64,000 nt of DNA from Virgibacillus siamensis (GCF_900162695.1 NZ_FUIH01000006.1:62001-126000); one strand, 5' to 3'; counted from the stretch's first letter, positions 40,435 through 49,119 are shown. Notes: generated by a model from the sequence alone, not told the origin. A program made the numbers and translations.

Positions 40435-41118
40435 ATGTACAAAAGAAGGAGTCGTCCTTCAGAGGAAAAAATTAAGATTTTACATGCGTGTGAATCGGGG
40501 GAGTATTCGTTAAATGAAATATGTTCCTTTTATCACGTGCATCATCAAACGATAAAAGCTTGGCAAGAAAAATACAATAAACATGGTATGAACGGGCTTC
40601 GGGAAGCTAGATCAAAGAAAAGATACCCAGAGGAATTAAAACGCTCAGCAATTAAAGACTATGAATCTGGCAAATATTCTTTAAGGGATATAGTAAGAAA
40701 ATATGAGATTTCCGATCCAAGAGTTTTAAGGCAATGGATTAAAAAGTATAATGGTCATAGTGTAATGAACGTAAACAGGAAAGGGCGGACAAATACTATG
40801 GCCAAAGGAAGAGAGACAGAATGGCGCGAACGGATTAATATTGTATTGGATTGTCTTTCCAGAGGTAAGAATTATCAAAGCACGGCCGAACAGTATAAGG
40901 TATCTTATCAGCAGGTATATCAGTGGGTGCGGAAATACGAATCTAGGGGTGCGGATGGTCTAAAGGACGGTCGTGGAAGAAACAAAACAGAAGAAGAACT
41001 GACGCCTGAAGAAAAAACAAAATTTGAAATCAAAAGGATAGAGAAGGAAAATGAACGGCTGAGAGCGGAGAATGCTTTTCTAAAAAAGCTGAAGGAACTC
41101 GAAAGGAGGGATCACTAA
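40435..41118 (+). CDS. IS3-family transposase OrfA (multiple HTH)
   Basis: 227 residues; GGGAG before ATG 40435. Three tandem helix-turn-helix units (about 1-55, 60-105, 125-175; e.g. YSLNEICSFYHVHHQTIKAWQEKY and YQSTAEQYKVSYQQVYQWVRKY), then a leucine-zipper-like coiled coil IKRIEKENERLRAENAFLKKL. It recognises the IS ends and, by frameshifting at 41082-41088, is fused to OrfB. Confidence 0.92.
   Translation: MYKRRSRPSEEKIKILHACESGEYSLNEICSFYHVHHQTIKAWQEKYNKHGMNGLREARSKKRYPEELKRSAIKDYESGKYSLRDIVRKYEISDPRVLRQWIKKYNGHSVMNVNRKGRTNTMAKGRETEWRERINIVLDCLSRGKNYQSTAEQYKVSYQQVYQWVRKYESRGADGLKDGRGRNKTEEELTPEEKTKFEIKRIEKENERLRAENAFLKKLKELERRDH
41082..41088 (+). promoter_or_regulatory. -1 ribosomal frameshift site A AAA AAG
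   Basis: In the OrfA frame the codons are CTA AAA AAG. A -1 slip on A-AAA-AAG moves the ribosome into a frame that stays open through GCT GAA GGA to the OrfB frame, giving the OrfAB fusion usual for IS150-like elements. Confidence 0.75.
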
Positions 41119-41129
41119 GCAGGGTTCGA

Positions 41130-41996
41130 TTGGAAAGAGAATTTACAGCAATCAAGGAACTACATGAGAATGAAGGTTTTCCGATTAAACTTTTATGTGA
41201 AGTGGCTGGGATTGTGCGTTCATCTTACTATAAATGGCTGAATCGGATACCTACTGCAGAGGAAAAGCAAAACAAAGTGCTTCTCACCGAAATATACGCC
41301 GTGCATGAAGAACACAATGGTATTTACGGTTATCGTCGGATGAAGATGAATATCAATCGTCGACTGGGACGTAAATATAATCACAAACGAATTTACCGGC
41401 TCATGAGACTCGTCGGTATCAAAGCAGTTATCAGAAGGAAACGAAACCCCTATATTAAATCTACACCTCAGCACATTGCCGAAAATACATTAAACCGTGA
41501 ATTTACGGCTGACATGCCAAACGAGAAATGGGTGACGGACGTTACTGAATTCAAGTATGGACAGGGTTCAAAAGCCTATTTAAGTGCAATTCGCGACTTA
41601 TATGACGGATCGATTATCAGTTATGTATTAAGTCGATCAAATAATAATCCATTGGTTTTTGAAACCTTTGATAAGGCAGTGAAAGCAGAACCCAAAGCTA
41701 AACCAATATTGCACAGCGATCGCGGATTTCAGTATACTTCCAAAACGTTTAAACGAAAACTTGAAAAAGCAGGCATGACGCAAAGTATGTCACGCGTTGG
41801 CAGATGTATTGATAATGGTCCGATGGAATCCTTTTGGGGCTCATTAAAATCGGAAGAGTATTATTTAAACACGTATAATTCCTTCGAAGAATTGGAAAAG
41901 GCAATTGAGGAATATATCGAATTTTATAATCGTAGACGTTATCAAGAAAATCTAAACGACCTTAGCCCTTATGAATATAGAACCAAAGCCGCTTAA
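41130..41996 (+). CDS. IS3-family transposase OrfB (DDE integrase core)
   Basis: 288 residues counted from TTG 41130, though it is probably made mainly as an OrfAB fusion. HTH_21-type start (LYAVHEEHNGIYGYRRMKMN-like region), then the rve core with the catalytic triad in WVTDVTEFKYG, LHSDRGFQYTS and NGPMESFWGSLKSEEY. It ends NLNDLSPYEYR. No disruption, so the element may be active. Confidence 0.93.
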   Translation: MEREFTAIKELHENEGFPIKLLCEVAGIVRSSYYKWLNRIPTAEEKQNKVLLTEIYAVHEEHNGIYGYRRMKMNINRRLGRKYNHKRIYRLMRLVGIKAVIRRKRNPYIKSTPQHIAENTLNREFTADMPNEKWVTDVTEFKYGQGSKAYLSAIRDLYDGSIISYVLSRSNNNPLVFETFDKAVKAEPKAKPILHSDRGFQYTSKTFKRKLEKAGMTQSMSRVGRCIDNGPMESFWGSLKSEEYYLNTYNSFEELEKAIEEYIEFYNRRRYQENLNDLSPYEYRTKAA

Positions 41997-42059
41997 CTTA
42001 TTTTTTATTATTTTTACTGTCTACTTGACAGGGTGCAGTTCAGTGAGGGGTTATTTTTT

Positions 42060-42136
42060 ATGGTTTTTATCAGAAACGATAAACGCTACTAACATCCCAA
42101 AGATATCTTAAGCGTTAGCGCACTCACAATGTCCAT
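42060..42136 (-). pseudogene. Remnant of a holin-like type I toxin gene, frameshifted and cut by the IS
   Basis: Minus strand: GGGAGGTGA 8 nt before ATG 42136, then MDIVSALTLK. One base appears to be missing; after it the other frame reads IFGMLVAFIVSDKNH up to the IS border. This matches the short Bacillales 'putative holin-like toxin' pattern (M-x4-ALTLMISFGMLV). The stop codon of the second frame lies in the IS terminal repeat. Confidence 0.55.
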
Positions 42137-42441
42137 AGGCAATCACCTCCCTCCCCGGGGAGTCTCCCGCCGAAGACTACTGACAAGTAACTGCGCTCGT
42201 TTTGTTCATAAGGGTTATTGCTGAAGAAGAAAAGCAGGATTTTTTATGATAATGGAAAAGCTTATGCATTCTTTAAACATATCAACAAAAGGGATTTATT
42301 TGACGTAAATAGCAAGTGGAATGTCGTTCTTTGCTAGTTACAAAGCGACATTGGGTTGGTAATATAATAACTGTCCCGCCAACAAGGCTGAACACAATCA
42401 AAATCAGTGAATGTATAGAAAGGCTTAAGGGGGCTTTATAA
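42137..42441. other. Gene-free stretch with hairpins between toxin remnant and AraC gene
   Basis: It holds the toxin ribosome site (42145-42152), a GGGGAG/CTCCCC palindrome near 42150-42168, the right half of a GGGCGC hairpin repeat (CTGCGCTCGTTTTGTT, 42191-42206), and a 12-bp stem with a TT bulge (42320-42333 with 42341-42352; AATGTCG/CGACATT). TATAAT near 42364 may be a -10 for the AraC gene. No gene is seen. Confidence 0.5.
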
Positions 42442-43449
42442 ATGACGTCTTTTACTCGTATTAAATTCCCGACAGGATTTTGGAAAGGATTACGCCAGTT
42501 AGGAATATCCCCACATGAAGTGGTTCGAAAAGCAGGGCTTCCACTTACTATTATTAATGAACCAGTTGTCAACGCCACCCAATATTTCTTAATTTGGCAG
42601 GCTTATTCCGATCTCATCGATGACACTGCCAAGGGGATTATCAAGCTTGCGACCGGATTTGAAACTGTTCATTACCCACCGACCGTACTAGCAGCTTATC
42701 ACGCTCGTGACTACCGCGACGCTCTAACGCGAATGGCTCGGTACAAGCAAATGTGTCCCCCTGAAAATTTACTTATCACCGAGGAAGATGAGCATTGCAC
42801 AATCGAACTGAAATGGTTATACACTGAGCAACCTGGTCCGCCGATGCTGATTGGTATCACGCTGGCATTTCTTCTGGAGCTGGGGCGCAGGGGAACAGGT
42901 CAACCTTTGACGGCAAGGTCTGTCGAATTTTCACATTCAATGGGCGACGTAAAGTTACTTGAAGATTACTTCGGCTGTCATATCCAAATCGGTGGAAATT
43001 GTAACAAATTAACACTTTATAGAAGTGACTTGGACAGTCCTTTTGTCACGTACAACGAAGAATTGCTGGAGATTTTGGCTCCCGTATTGGACCAGTCTTT
43101 GGATGAGCAACAGCGCAGCAACCCAATCACCGAGATGGTTAAGTGGGTCTTGAAACGTAGCCTGACGGGAGGGCGTCCCGATATTCAGACTGTCGCAGAC
43201 GAGTTGGGGATGGGCAACCGCACATTGCAGCGACGTCTTACTGACGAAGGAACAAGCTTCAAGCATCTGTTGACACAAGTCCGACACGAGCGTGCACGGA
43301 AGTACTTAGCAGATCCCTCGCTCGATATAAGTGAAGTCGCCTTCCTAATTGGATATGAAGACCAAAACTCGTTCTATCGGGCTTTTCGCCTTTGGGAAGA
43401 TGATACTCCTTCAAATTGGCGTACTGAACATTTGGGAAAAACTCAATAA
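42442..43449 (+). CDS. AraC-family regulator with arabinose-binding-like N-terminal domain
   Basis: 335 residues, GGGGGC before ATG 42442. The N-terminal ~200 residues (GLRQLGISPHEVVRKAGLPL...) match the PF12625-type sensor domain; the C-terminal ~95 hold two HTHs (DIQTVADELGMGNRTLQRRL and DISEVAFLIGYEDQNSFYRAFRLW). This architecture is far commoner in Proteobacteria and high-GC actinobacteria than in Bacillaceae, which suggests transfer. It is followed after 59 bp by an SDR gene that it may control. Confidence 0.88.
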   Translation: MTSFTRIKFPTGFWKGLRQLGISPHEVVRKAGLPLTIINEPVVNATQYFLIWQAYSDLIDDTAKGIIKLATGFETVHYPPTVLAAYHARDYRDALTRMARYKQMCPPENLLITEEDEHCTIELKWLYTEQPGPPMLIGITLAFLLELGRRGTGQPLTARSVEFSHSMGDVKLLEDYFGCHIQIGGNCNKLTLYRSDLDSPFVTYNEELLEILAPVLDQSLDEQQRSNPITEMVKWVLKRSLTGGRPDIQTVADELGMGNRTLQRRLTDEGTSFKHLLTQVRHERARKYLADPSLDISEVAFLIGYEDQNSFYRAFRLWEDDTPSNWRTEHLGKTQ

Positions 43450-43508
43450 ATTGACATGTTAAAAAAACCTAATAAAAACTGCTTCAAGTAAATTAAAAGG
43501 GGAAATGT

Positions 43509-44306
43509 ATGATGGATATGGGATTAAACAATAAGACAGCTTTAGTTACAGGATCAACGAAAGGTATAGGTAAAGCAATTGCCATTGAACTTGCCGAAGA
43601 AGGTGTTAATGTACTAATCAATGGACGAAACGATGAAAAAGTAGAACGAATTGTAAATGAAATTAAATCAGCATTCCCGACTACCTCTCCTCAAAATGCA
43701 ACGGCCGATATTGTGGATATTCAACAAAGAGAATCTTTATTTAAAAAACACCCTAATATTGATATTTTAGTTAACAATATGGGTATTTACGAAATCATGC
43801 AATATGGGGACGTTGACGATGAAGTATGGGAAAAATACTTCCGTACCAATGTTCTTGCCGCAAATGGATTATCTAAATTTTATTTACCTAAAATGTTGAA
43901 CAATGATTTTGGAAGAATTATCTTTATTGCCAGTGAGGAAGCAGTTATGCCTTCAGGGCAAATGCCTCAGTATTGTATGACAAAATCAATGCTATTATCG
44001 TTGGCAAAAAGTTTATCTAAATTAACAATAGGAAAAGAAGTCACAGTCAATACGATCATGCCAGGACCAACACTCTCCGAAAATGTGCATCAAATAATTG
44101 AGGGTATATACCCTAATGAAGATATGAATTTTTCAGAAAAAGAGAAAGAATTTATGACTACAAACCTGCCTCAATCTGAAATACAGCGATTTATCAGGCC
44201 TGCTGAAATAGGCAGGCTAATTACATTTGTGTGTAGTCCTTATGCATCCGCATTTAAAGGGTCCCCAATCCGCATGGATGGCGGACTAGTACCGACTATT
44301 TTTTAG
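43509..44306 (+). CDS. Short-chain dehydrogenase/reductase (SDR)
   Basis: 265 residues, GGGG before ATG 43509. Rossmann motif ALVTGSTKGIGKAIAIELA, structural NNMG (normally NNAG), and active-site Ser in IFIASEEAV with QYCMTKSMLL, where Tyr is followed by CMTK in place of the usual YxxxK spacing YxAxK (here Y-C-M-T-K, still Y and K four apart). C-terminal PYASAFKGSPIRMDGGLVPTIF. It is an NAD(P)-dependent oxidoreductase of unknown substrate, likely paired with the AraC regulator. Confidence 0.88.
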   Translation: MMDMGLNNKTALVTGSTKGIGKAIAIELAEEGVNVLINGRNDEKVERIVNEIKSAFPTTSPQNATADIVDIQQRESLFKKHPNIDILVNNMGIYEIMQYGDVDDEVWEKYFRTNVLAANGLSKFYLPKMLNNDFGRIIFIASEEAVMPSGQMPQYCMTKSMLLSLAKSLSKLTIGKEVTVNTIMPGPTLSENVHQIIEGIYPNEDMNFSEKEKEFMTTNLPQSEIQRFIRPAEIGRLITFVCSPYASAFKGSPIRMDGGLVPTIF

Positions 44307-44410
44307 CACTGTTCATATAGTATGGTTAAAGATTGGAAATAATATTATCCTTTAGGTGTTGCTCAGAGTCACCTAAAACTTAAGAAACTTTTTGGGCTAT
44401 TCCAAATTTT

Positions 44411-45196
44411 AGGGGACGTGCAAAAATAGGAAGTGGATCAGAGGCAGATAAAAAGCTTTCTTGTTCAAGTAATAAACTTATATATGGAATGAAACCATAT
44501 AAGAAAAAGACGTTTGATCAGGCGTTGGATGCATTCAGTCCAGCTGGTTGGACACCGCTTGCTGATGCTATAAAGCTTGCCAAAAAGGATTTGAATGGCT
44601 CAAAAGGCAAGAATAATACAAACATTATTTATATTGTAAGTGATGGAATTGGAACATGTGGTGGTGACCCTGTTAAGCAGGCTAAAAGTTTAGCAAATGC
44701 CAATATTAATCCGATTGTTAACGTTCTTGGGTTCAATGTGGATAATAAGGGCCAAAAACAATTAAAGGATGTAGCAGAAGCCGCTGATGGTACATACACA
44801 AATGTCCAAAATCAGTCCCATCTACAGGAGGAATTTGATAGATCGGCTGAAATAGCGGGTAAATGGCATATGTGGAAAGCAAATTCCATGGGTGAAGCAA
44901 GATCTGAGGCAGTTAAGCGTACCAAAATGATCCGTGATATAAGAGGAGAATGGGTTGACCGATATAGACGCGAACGGCATAACTTTGATAAGGCAATTGA
45001 TTATTTAAATTATGAAGTAGAAAAGATAAACACAGACTTTGCTTTAGCACTGGGTGATAAGCAGGATGAGCGGATGGACAAGTTAACTGAACTAAAAAAC
45101 CAAATATGGGATGACTTGTGGAGTATGAAATCTCAGGATTTTGAAAAAGCCAAGAAATCTATCCGTCAAAAATATGATACTAACACGGAAGATTAG
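44411..45196 (+). pseudogene. 5'-truncated von Willebrand factor A domain protein
   Basis: The frame is open back to a stop just before 44411 and reads RGRAKIGSGSEADKKLSCSS before the first ATG (44489). This belongs to the middle of a secreted VWA domain of the YwmC/YwmD kind (SFSPAGWTPLADAIKLAKKDL, NIIYIVSDGIGTCGGDP follow). The signal peptide and the metal-site DxSxS half of the domain are missing. The C-terminal ~110 residues are a charged helical region. It is probably not functional unless used as a cytoplasmic fragment. Confidence 0.7.
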
Positions 45197-45268
45197 TTTT
45201 TGGCACGATATACTGTCCTGGGTATATAATCAGCTGCGAATTACTTTAACAAAGCCAGCAAATATTAT

Positions 45269-45312
45269 CGGGCGCATTTCTGAAATAAGAAAAGCGTCCG
45301 TTTCTTTTTTTA
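45269..45312. repeat. GGGCGC hairpin repeat copy 5
   Basis: CGGGCGC (45269-45275) and GCGTCCG (45294-45300) pair with one G-U around a loop containing TGAAATAAGA, followed by a T-rich run that could end transcription of the VWA remnant. Confidence 0.6.
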
Positions 45313-45469
45313 TTCGCCATTCATATCAAAAACAGATTAATTTAATCTAAATTATATATTGTTTCGATTAATATGAAGTCGTATAATTATTAATATACAG
45401 TAAATTGGAAATCCGGTCTTTAAAACGTGAGAGCAATATAATCCATTCATGAAGGGGCTGAATTTTTTA

Positions 45470-45733
45470 ATGGTAGAGTATGAAGTATTCCCAAGCCGCT
45501 GGGGTTATGGACAAATTATCACAAGCCCGGTTAAAGGAAATGTGGAAAGCATCAAGGTGGAATCAGGAGGAAAGGTTTGCGATCAGCAATTGTTAGTAAT
45601 GATTCGGGAAGAACAAGGAAAAATAAAGCAAATTTTGACTGGTACGAGCGGAACAGTCGAGACATTAACAGTGAAAGTTGGTGACAAAGTAGTTCGTGGT
45701 GATGTTCTCCTTTTTATAAAGGAAGATGGATAG
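45470..45733 (+). CDS. Biotinyl/lipoyl-like single-domain protein
   Basis: 87 residues from ATG 45470; the upstream ATG 45449 has no ribosome site, while AAGGGG lies before 45470 (rather far, ~12 nt). Two half-repeats (GQIITSPVKGNVESIKVESGGKVCDQQLLVMI and GTSGTVETLTVKVGDKVVRGDVLLFI) form the beta-barrel of the biotinyl/lipoyl fold. The turn that carries the modified Lys (MKM or DKA) is not seen, so it is probably not a carrier in the classical sense. Function unknown. Confidence 0.65.
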   Translation: MVEYEVFPSRWGYGQIITSPVKGNVESIKVESGGKVCDQQLLVMIREEQGKIKQILTGTSGTVETLTVKVGDKVVRGDVLLFIKEDG

Positions 45734-45790
45734 GCAAAAAAATTAAATTGATTTGACGAAGTATTGAAATCCAATTACTATCAGATTATA

Positions 45791-45831
45791 TAATAAGGTG
45801 CTAATCTGTATTACAGATTAGCACCTTATTA
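45791..45831. terminator. Perfect 18-bp inverted repeat
   Basis: TAATAAGGTGCTAATCTG (45791-45808) is repeated inverted at 45814-45831 with a 5-nt loop TATTA and no mismatch. It could act as a terminator, though the T run is short. Confidence 0.65.
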
Positions 45832-45894
45832 GTGAACGGCTATTAGCAGGGTGTTAAGTAAAGATAAGAAATAAATGAAGGGAGCAATTTGTTT

Positions 45895-46188
45895 ATGTCA
45901 AATTCAGAAAAAAATTTAAGGATCTGCAGCAAAGGACACAAATATTATAAAAGCAGTGATTGCCCAACCTGTCCAATTTGCGAGCGGGAACGCAAACCAG
46001 ATAATGGGTTTCTTTCGGTACTTTCGGCACCAGCAAGACGCGCTTTGGAAAACAATGGGATAACTTCGTTGCAAAAGTTATCAAAGTTTAATGAAAAGGA
46101 GATTCTGCAATTTCATGGGATGGGACCAGCTTCTTTACCTAAACTTAGGTCCGCATTGAAGAAAGAGGGGTTATCGTTTAGAAACTAA
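45895..46188 (+). CDS. Zinc-ribbon plus RNA polymerase alpha-CTD-like helix-hairpin-helix protein
   Basis: 97 residues from ATG 45895 (GGGAG upstream). The N-terminal ICSKGHKYYKSSDCPTCPICERE has four or more Cys/His placed for a zinc site. The C-terminal SAPARRALENNGITSLQKLS and EILQFHGMGPASLPKLRSAL follow the alpha-CTD/HhH pattern that binds DNA non-specifically. Similar small proteins are common in Bacillaceae but uncharacterised. Confidence 0.75.
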   Translation: MSNSEKNLRICSKGHKYYKSSDCPTCPICERERKPDNGFLSVLSAPARRALENNGITSLQKLSKFNEKEILQFHGMGPASLPKLRSALKKEGLSFRN

Positions 46189-46214
46189 ACCCTCATTTTT
46201 CTTCAATGAATGGA

Positions 46215-47591
46215 TCAGGAGCCTGCCCTGGAAAACAATTGTTTCTCACGCCATTTTCCAAATCGGAAGTACATGAATGCCACGAGACTGCTCAGCAGGA
46301 AACTGGTGCCCATACCAAGCGGGATCCCTGTATCGCCGAACCATATGGAAAAAACGTAACTTAATGGAAAACGCAGCACCCAGAACGAGATGATATTTAA
46401 CACGAGAACTTGATACATCGCACCGGATGCCCTGACAATGCCATTCAAAATAAAGTTGATGCCAAGAAACGGATAACACAAGGCTATAATCTGCAAATAT
46501 TTCGTTCCAAATGCCACTGCCTCAGCATCATCAACGAACAGCCGAATGCCATATTCCGCAAACAACACCACGATGATTCCAACCAGCAGCATTATTGAAA
46601 AGTTGTAAAGCACACCATATCTGGCAATCTCTTTAACCCGCTGCCAATTACGAATGCCGATGTTCTGTCCGGACATACTGTTCACAGCTGTCCCCAGTGC
46701 ATGAGCCGGCAGCATTAAAATCTTGTCCAGACGCTGGGCTGCTCCGAATCCGGCTACAACACCACTGCCAAAAACCGTGACAACACTCATTATGGCTGCT
46801 GAACCGGCTGAAATAACTGCCATCTGCAGCCCGGCTGGAATGCCTAAGTTTAATATCAAACCCACCTCTTGCTTTGAGGGGATTGTCGGTGTACTGAACG
46901 GGGCCAGTTTTTTCGATAACACATACACAGCACCGTACAAGAACGCTGTACCCTGTGCTACAATGGTAGCATATGCTGCTCCATTGATACCCAGATTCAA
47001 CCCGGCTATAAACAATGGGTTTAAAATGATATTAAGCAGGACGGCAATCACCACGAATCGGAGCGGGGTCTTGCTGTCACCCATTGCTCTGAGTACAGTA
47101 CTGATAAAATTGTAGCCGAATAAGAACAACATTCCGAGAAAGTTGATCTGTAGGTAGGTTTCCGCATCACCAAGCATATTTCCCGGTGTGCCCAAAAGTT
47201 GCAACAGCTGCTCGGCCAAAATAAATCCGAGTACGCTAAGTGTCAGTGCCAGAATCGTCAAAATAACAACAAATGCATTTAAATAGCGTTTCAATCCGGC
47301 TTCATTGTCCTTCCCTTTTTGCTGGGAAAGAATCGTCAGGGCGGCATTATTGAGCCCAAGCACAAATGAAAGAACGGTAAAAATAATTGTGCTTGAAATT
47401 GCCACCGCGCCAAGTGCATTAGCCCCAAGCAGGTTCCCGACCCAAAGGCTGTCTGCGAACTGGTACGATGTCTGCAGCAGGTTCGTCAGCATCAGTGGTC
47501 CGGAAAATATAAGTAAATGTTTGAAAATACTTCCATTTGTAAAGTCATGCTGTTTTTTCATTGAACTTTTGTCTTTTCGTTTTCCACCCAT
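46215..47591 (-). CDS. MATE family efflux transporter
   Basis: 458 residues, twelve membrane helices in two similar halves. FSGPLMLTNLLQTSYQFADSLWVGNLLG opens the protein and matches the MATE/NorM pattern; the corresponding second-half start is LGIPAGLQMAVISAGSAAIMSVV. Such pumps exchange Na+ or H+ for cationic drugs. The start at ATG 47591 follows GGAG by ~11 nt; an internal ATG at residue 11 lacks a ribosome site. Substrate unknown. Confidence 0.9.
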   Translation of the reverse strand: MGGKRKDKSSMKKQHDFTNGSIFKHLLIFSGPLMLTNLLQTSYQFADSLWVGNLLGANALGAVAISSTIIFTVLSFVLGLNNAALTILSQQKGKDNEAGLKRYLNAFVVILTILALTLSVLGFILAEQLLQLLGTPGNMLGDAETYLQINFLGMLFLFGYNFISTVLRAMGDSKTPLRFVVIAVLLNIILNPLFIAGLNLGINGAAYATIVAQGTAFLYGAVYVLSKKLAPFSTPTIPSKQEVGLILNLGIPAGLQMAVISAGSAAIMSVVTVFGSGVVAGFGAAQRLDKILMLPAHALGTAVNSMSGQNIGIRNWQRVKEIARYGVLYNFSIMLLVGIIVVLFAEYGIRLFVDDAEAVAFGTKYLQIIALCYPFLGINFILNGIVRASGAMYQVLVLNIISFWVLRFPLSYVFSIWFGDTGIPLGMGTSFLLSSLVAFMYFRFGKWREKQLFSRAGS

Positions 47592-47739
47592 TTTTGAATA
47601 TCTCCATTTAGTGTAAGGTATCTCTTTTGGTATTGTAGCATGGATTTTTTTGTACTTCCTTTGTTAAGTTTTCTTGAGCTGGATTTGCTGGATTGTCGGA
47701 AGACCGGTAAAATAATAGATTGATTGGAGTTGATCGTTA

Positions 47740-48348
47740 ATGGAAAAAGAAAAACTCATTAAAAAATACGATAAACAGGTGGATACGTATAAACGGGCGC
47801 TGAACAACCGGACACTTGCAAGGTGGCGGACGGAGCTACTGAATGATGCACATGGCGATGTCCTGGAGGTTGGAGTTGGTATCGGGTCGAATTTTCAGTT
47901 CTATAATCGTGAAAATGTTCATCTGACAGGTGTGGATTTCAGTTCGGAGATGATTAAAACCGCAAGACAAACGGCCTTGTCATGTCAAATCGATGCAGAA
48001 CTAGTGCAAGAAGATGTTGAGACATTGCAGTTTGAAAGTAATTCGTTTGACTGTATCGTTTCTACGCTTACTTTGTGCGGCTACGCAAATCCGACGCGGG
48101 TATTGAATCATTTTAACAACTGGTGTAAAAAAGATGGAACCGTTCTGCTAATGGAACATGGCATCAGTTCCAATAGGATGGTTTCGAATACACAAAAGCT
48201 GGTTGATCCATTATTTGTTAAAGCTGCCGGATGCCATTGTAACCGAAATATAATAGATATCGTTGAAAAATCGAATCTGAAAATTGAGCGTACGCAAAGT
48301 CACTGGTCAGATATTATCCGATTGATTTGGGCGAGTCCGAATAAATAG
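47740..48348 (+). CDS. Class I SAM-dependent methyltransferase
   Basis: 202 residues, GGAG before ATG 47740. Motif I VLEVGVGIGSNFQFY, acidic LTGVDFSSEMIKTAR, motif II FDCIVSTLTLCGYANP and LLMEHGI match UbiE/PmtA-like enzymes. The C-terminal CHCNRNIIDIVEKSNLKIERTQ is typical of Bacillus phospholipid or quinone methyltransferase relatives. The acceptor is unknown. Monocistronic. Confidence 0.87.
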   Translation: MEKEKLIKKYDKQVDTYKRALNNRTLARWRTELLNDAHGDVLEVGVGIGSNFQFYNRENVHLTGVDFSSEMIKTARQTALSCQIDAELVQEDVETLQFESNSFDCIVSTLTLCGYANPTRVLNHFNNWCKKDGTVLLMEHGISSNRMVSNTQKLVDPLFVKAAGCHCNRNIIDIVEKSNLKIERTQSHWSDIIRLIWASPNK

Positions 48349-48474
48349 TATTGGAAATTCAGGATGTTGCTTGATTAAAAGAATCGTGACTAATCAGATG
48401 CATTATGTTTTTCCCGGTGGCGGGTGCAATCCTTAGTGGTTATAAAAAGTTTCATAGAACGCTCGCGATTTTAT

Positions 48475-48503
48475 TTGACAATTAATTCAAAACTTTGTAT
48501 TAT
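48475..48503 (+). promoter_or_regulatory. Strong sigma-A promoter in a 438-bp gene-free stretch
   Basis: TTGACA (48475-48480), 17 bp, TATTAT (48498-48503). It would give a ~277-nt C/T-rich leader before the gene at 48787. In the stretch 48349-48786 I see no gene; the frame 48424-48681 lacks a ribosome site and overlaps the promoter. Confidence 0.65.
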
Positions 48504-48786
48504 CTTTGTAAGCATATTCCACATGTTTCCTGCCTTACCTGTTTTTCCACTTCATTTGGGAAGTTTTTGTCCATGCCACCCATCGGAAAAAGCTTCGATA
48601 AATACTTCTAACCTTTTACCTTACACAACGTTAATTTGCCACACATTATTTTTTCACCCATTTAATTGCAAATCATTTTAGTCCGCCACAAAGTCATTGT
48701 TAATTAATTTCACCGGATTACAATTGAATATTTCTTTACCGTTCCATGTTTTGTTCACGGTTGTAAAAACAAAGGAGGATGGACGA

Positions 48787-49119
48787 TTGGGACACGATAT
48801 CAGTTCATATAATAAAGAAGGACAGGAAGTAGGTTATGTCCGTTTCACAATGGGGGATTCGGTTGCTCCCTTACTCTATGATTTACTTGATTCAAACGAA
48901 TATTATGCAGGTGTCAGCGGTTCAGGCGGAGTGGCGACACTGACATCAGACCAAGTTGAAAACGCAATGAAAAGGTATAACCAACTATACGATAAAGAAT
49001 TAAGCAAAAAGGGAAGTGACGATTTCCGTGCGTGGCAGCAGGATGAAATTATGAAATTTATTAGCAACTGCTTAAAAACCACTCGGGAAGAAGGGGCAGT
49101 AAGGGTGTTTTTTGGTTAA
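48787..49119 (+). CDS. Unknown soluble protein, 110 aa
   Basis: Start TTG 48787 is fixed by AAAGGAGG (48771-48778), 8 nt upstream; longer frames from 48697 have no ribosome site. The product MGHDISSYNKEGQEVGYVRF is followed by a Tyr/Gly-containing segment (NEYYAGVSGSGGVATLTSD) and a helical C-terminus. No membrane segment or known motif. A strong promoter with a long leader and a terminator frame the gene. Confidence 0.65.
   Translation: MGHDISSYNKEGQEVGYVRFTMGDSVAPLLYDLLDSNEYYAGVSGSGGVATLTSDQVENAMKRYNQLYDKELSKKGSDDFRAWQQDEIMKFISNCLKTTREEGAVRVFFG

Larger units (their letters stand above)
40341..42059 (+). mobile_element. IS3-family (IS150-like) insertion sequence, complete
   Basis: Terminal inverted repeats start AAAAATAACCCCTCA (40341-40355) and TGAGGGGTTATTTTT (42044-42058) and extend loosely inward to AGTAGACAG. 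ATG flanks both sides (40338-40340 and 42060-42062), a 3-bp target duplication. Two overlapping-type transposase frames with a slippery heptamer lie inside, all intact. Length about 1.7 kb, slightly long for IS150 because OrfA is large. Confidence 0.88.

Noticed and set aside
48424..48681. Plus-strand ORF of 85 codons
   Set aside because: No ribosome site, contains the promoter at 48475-48503, and no protein-like pattern.
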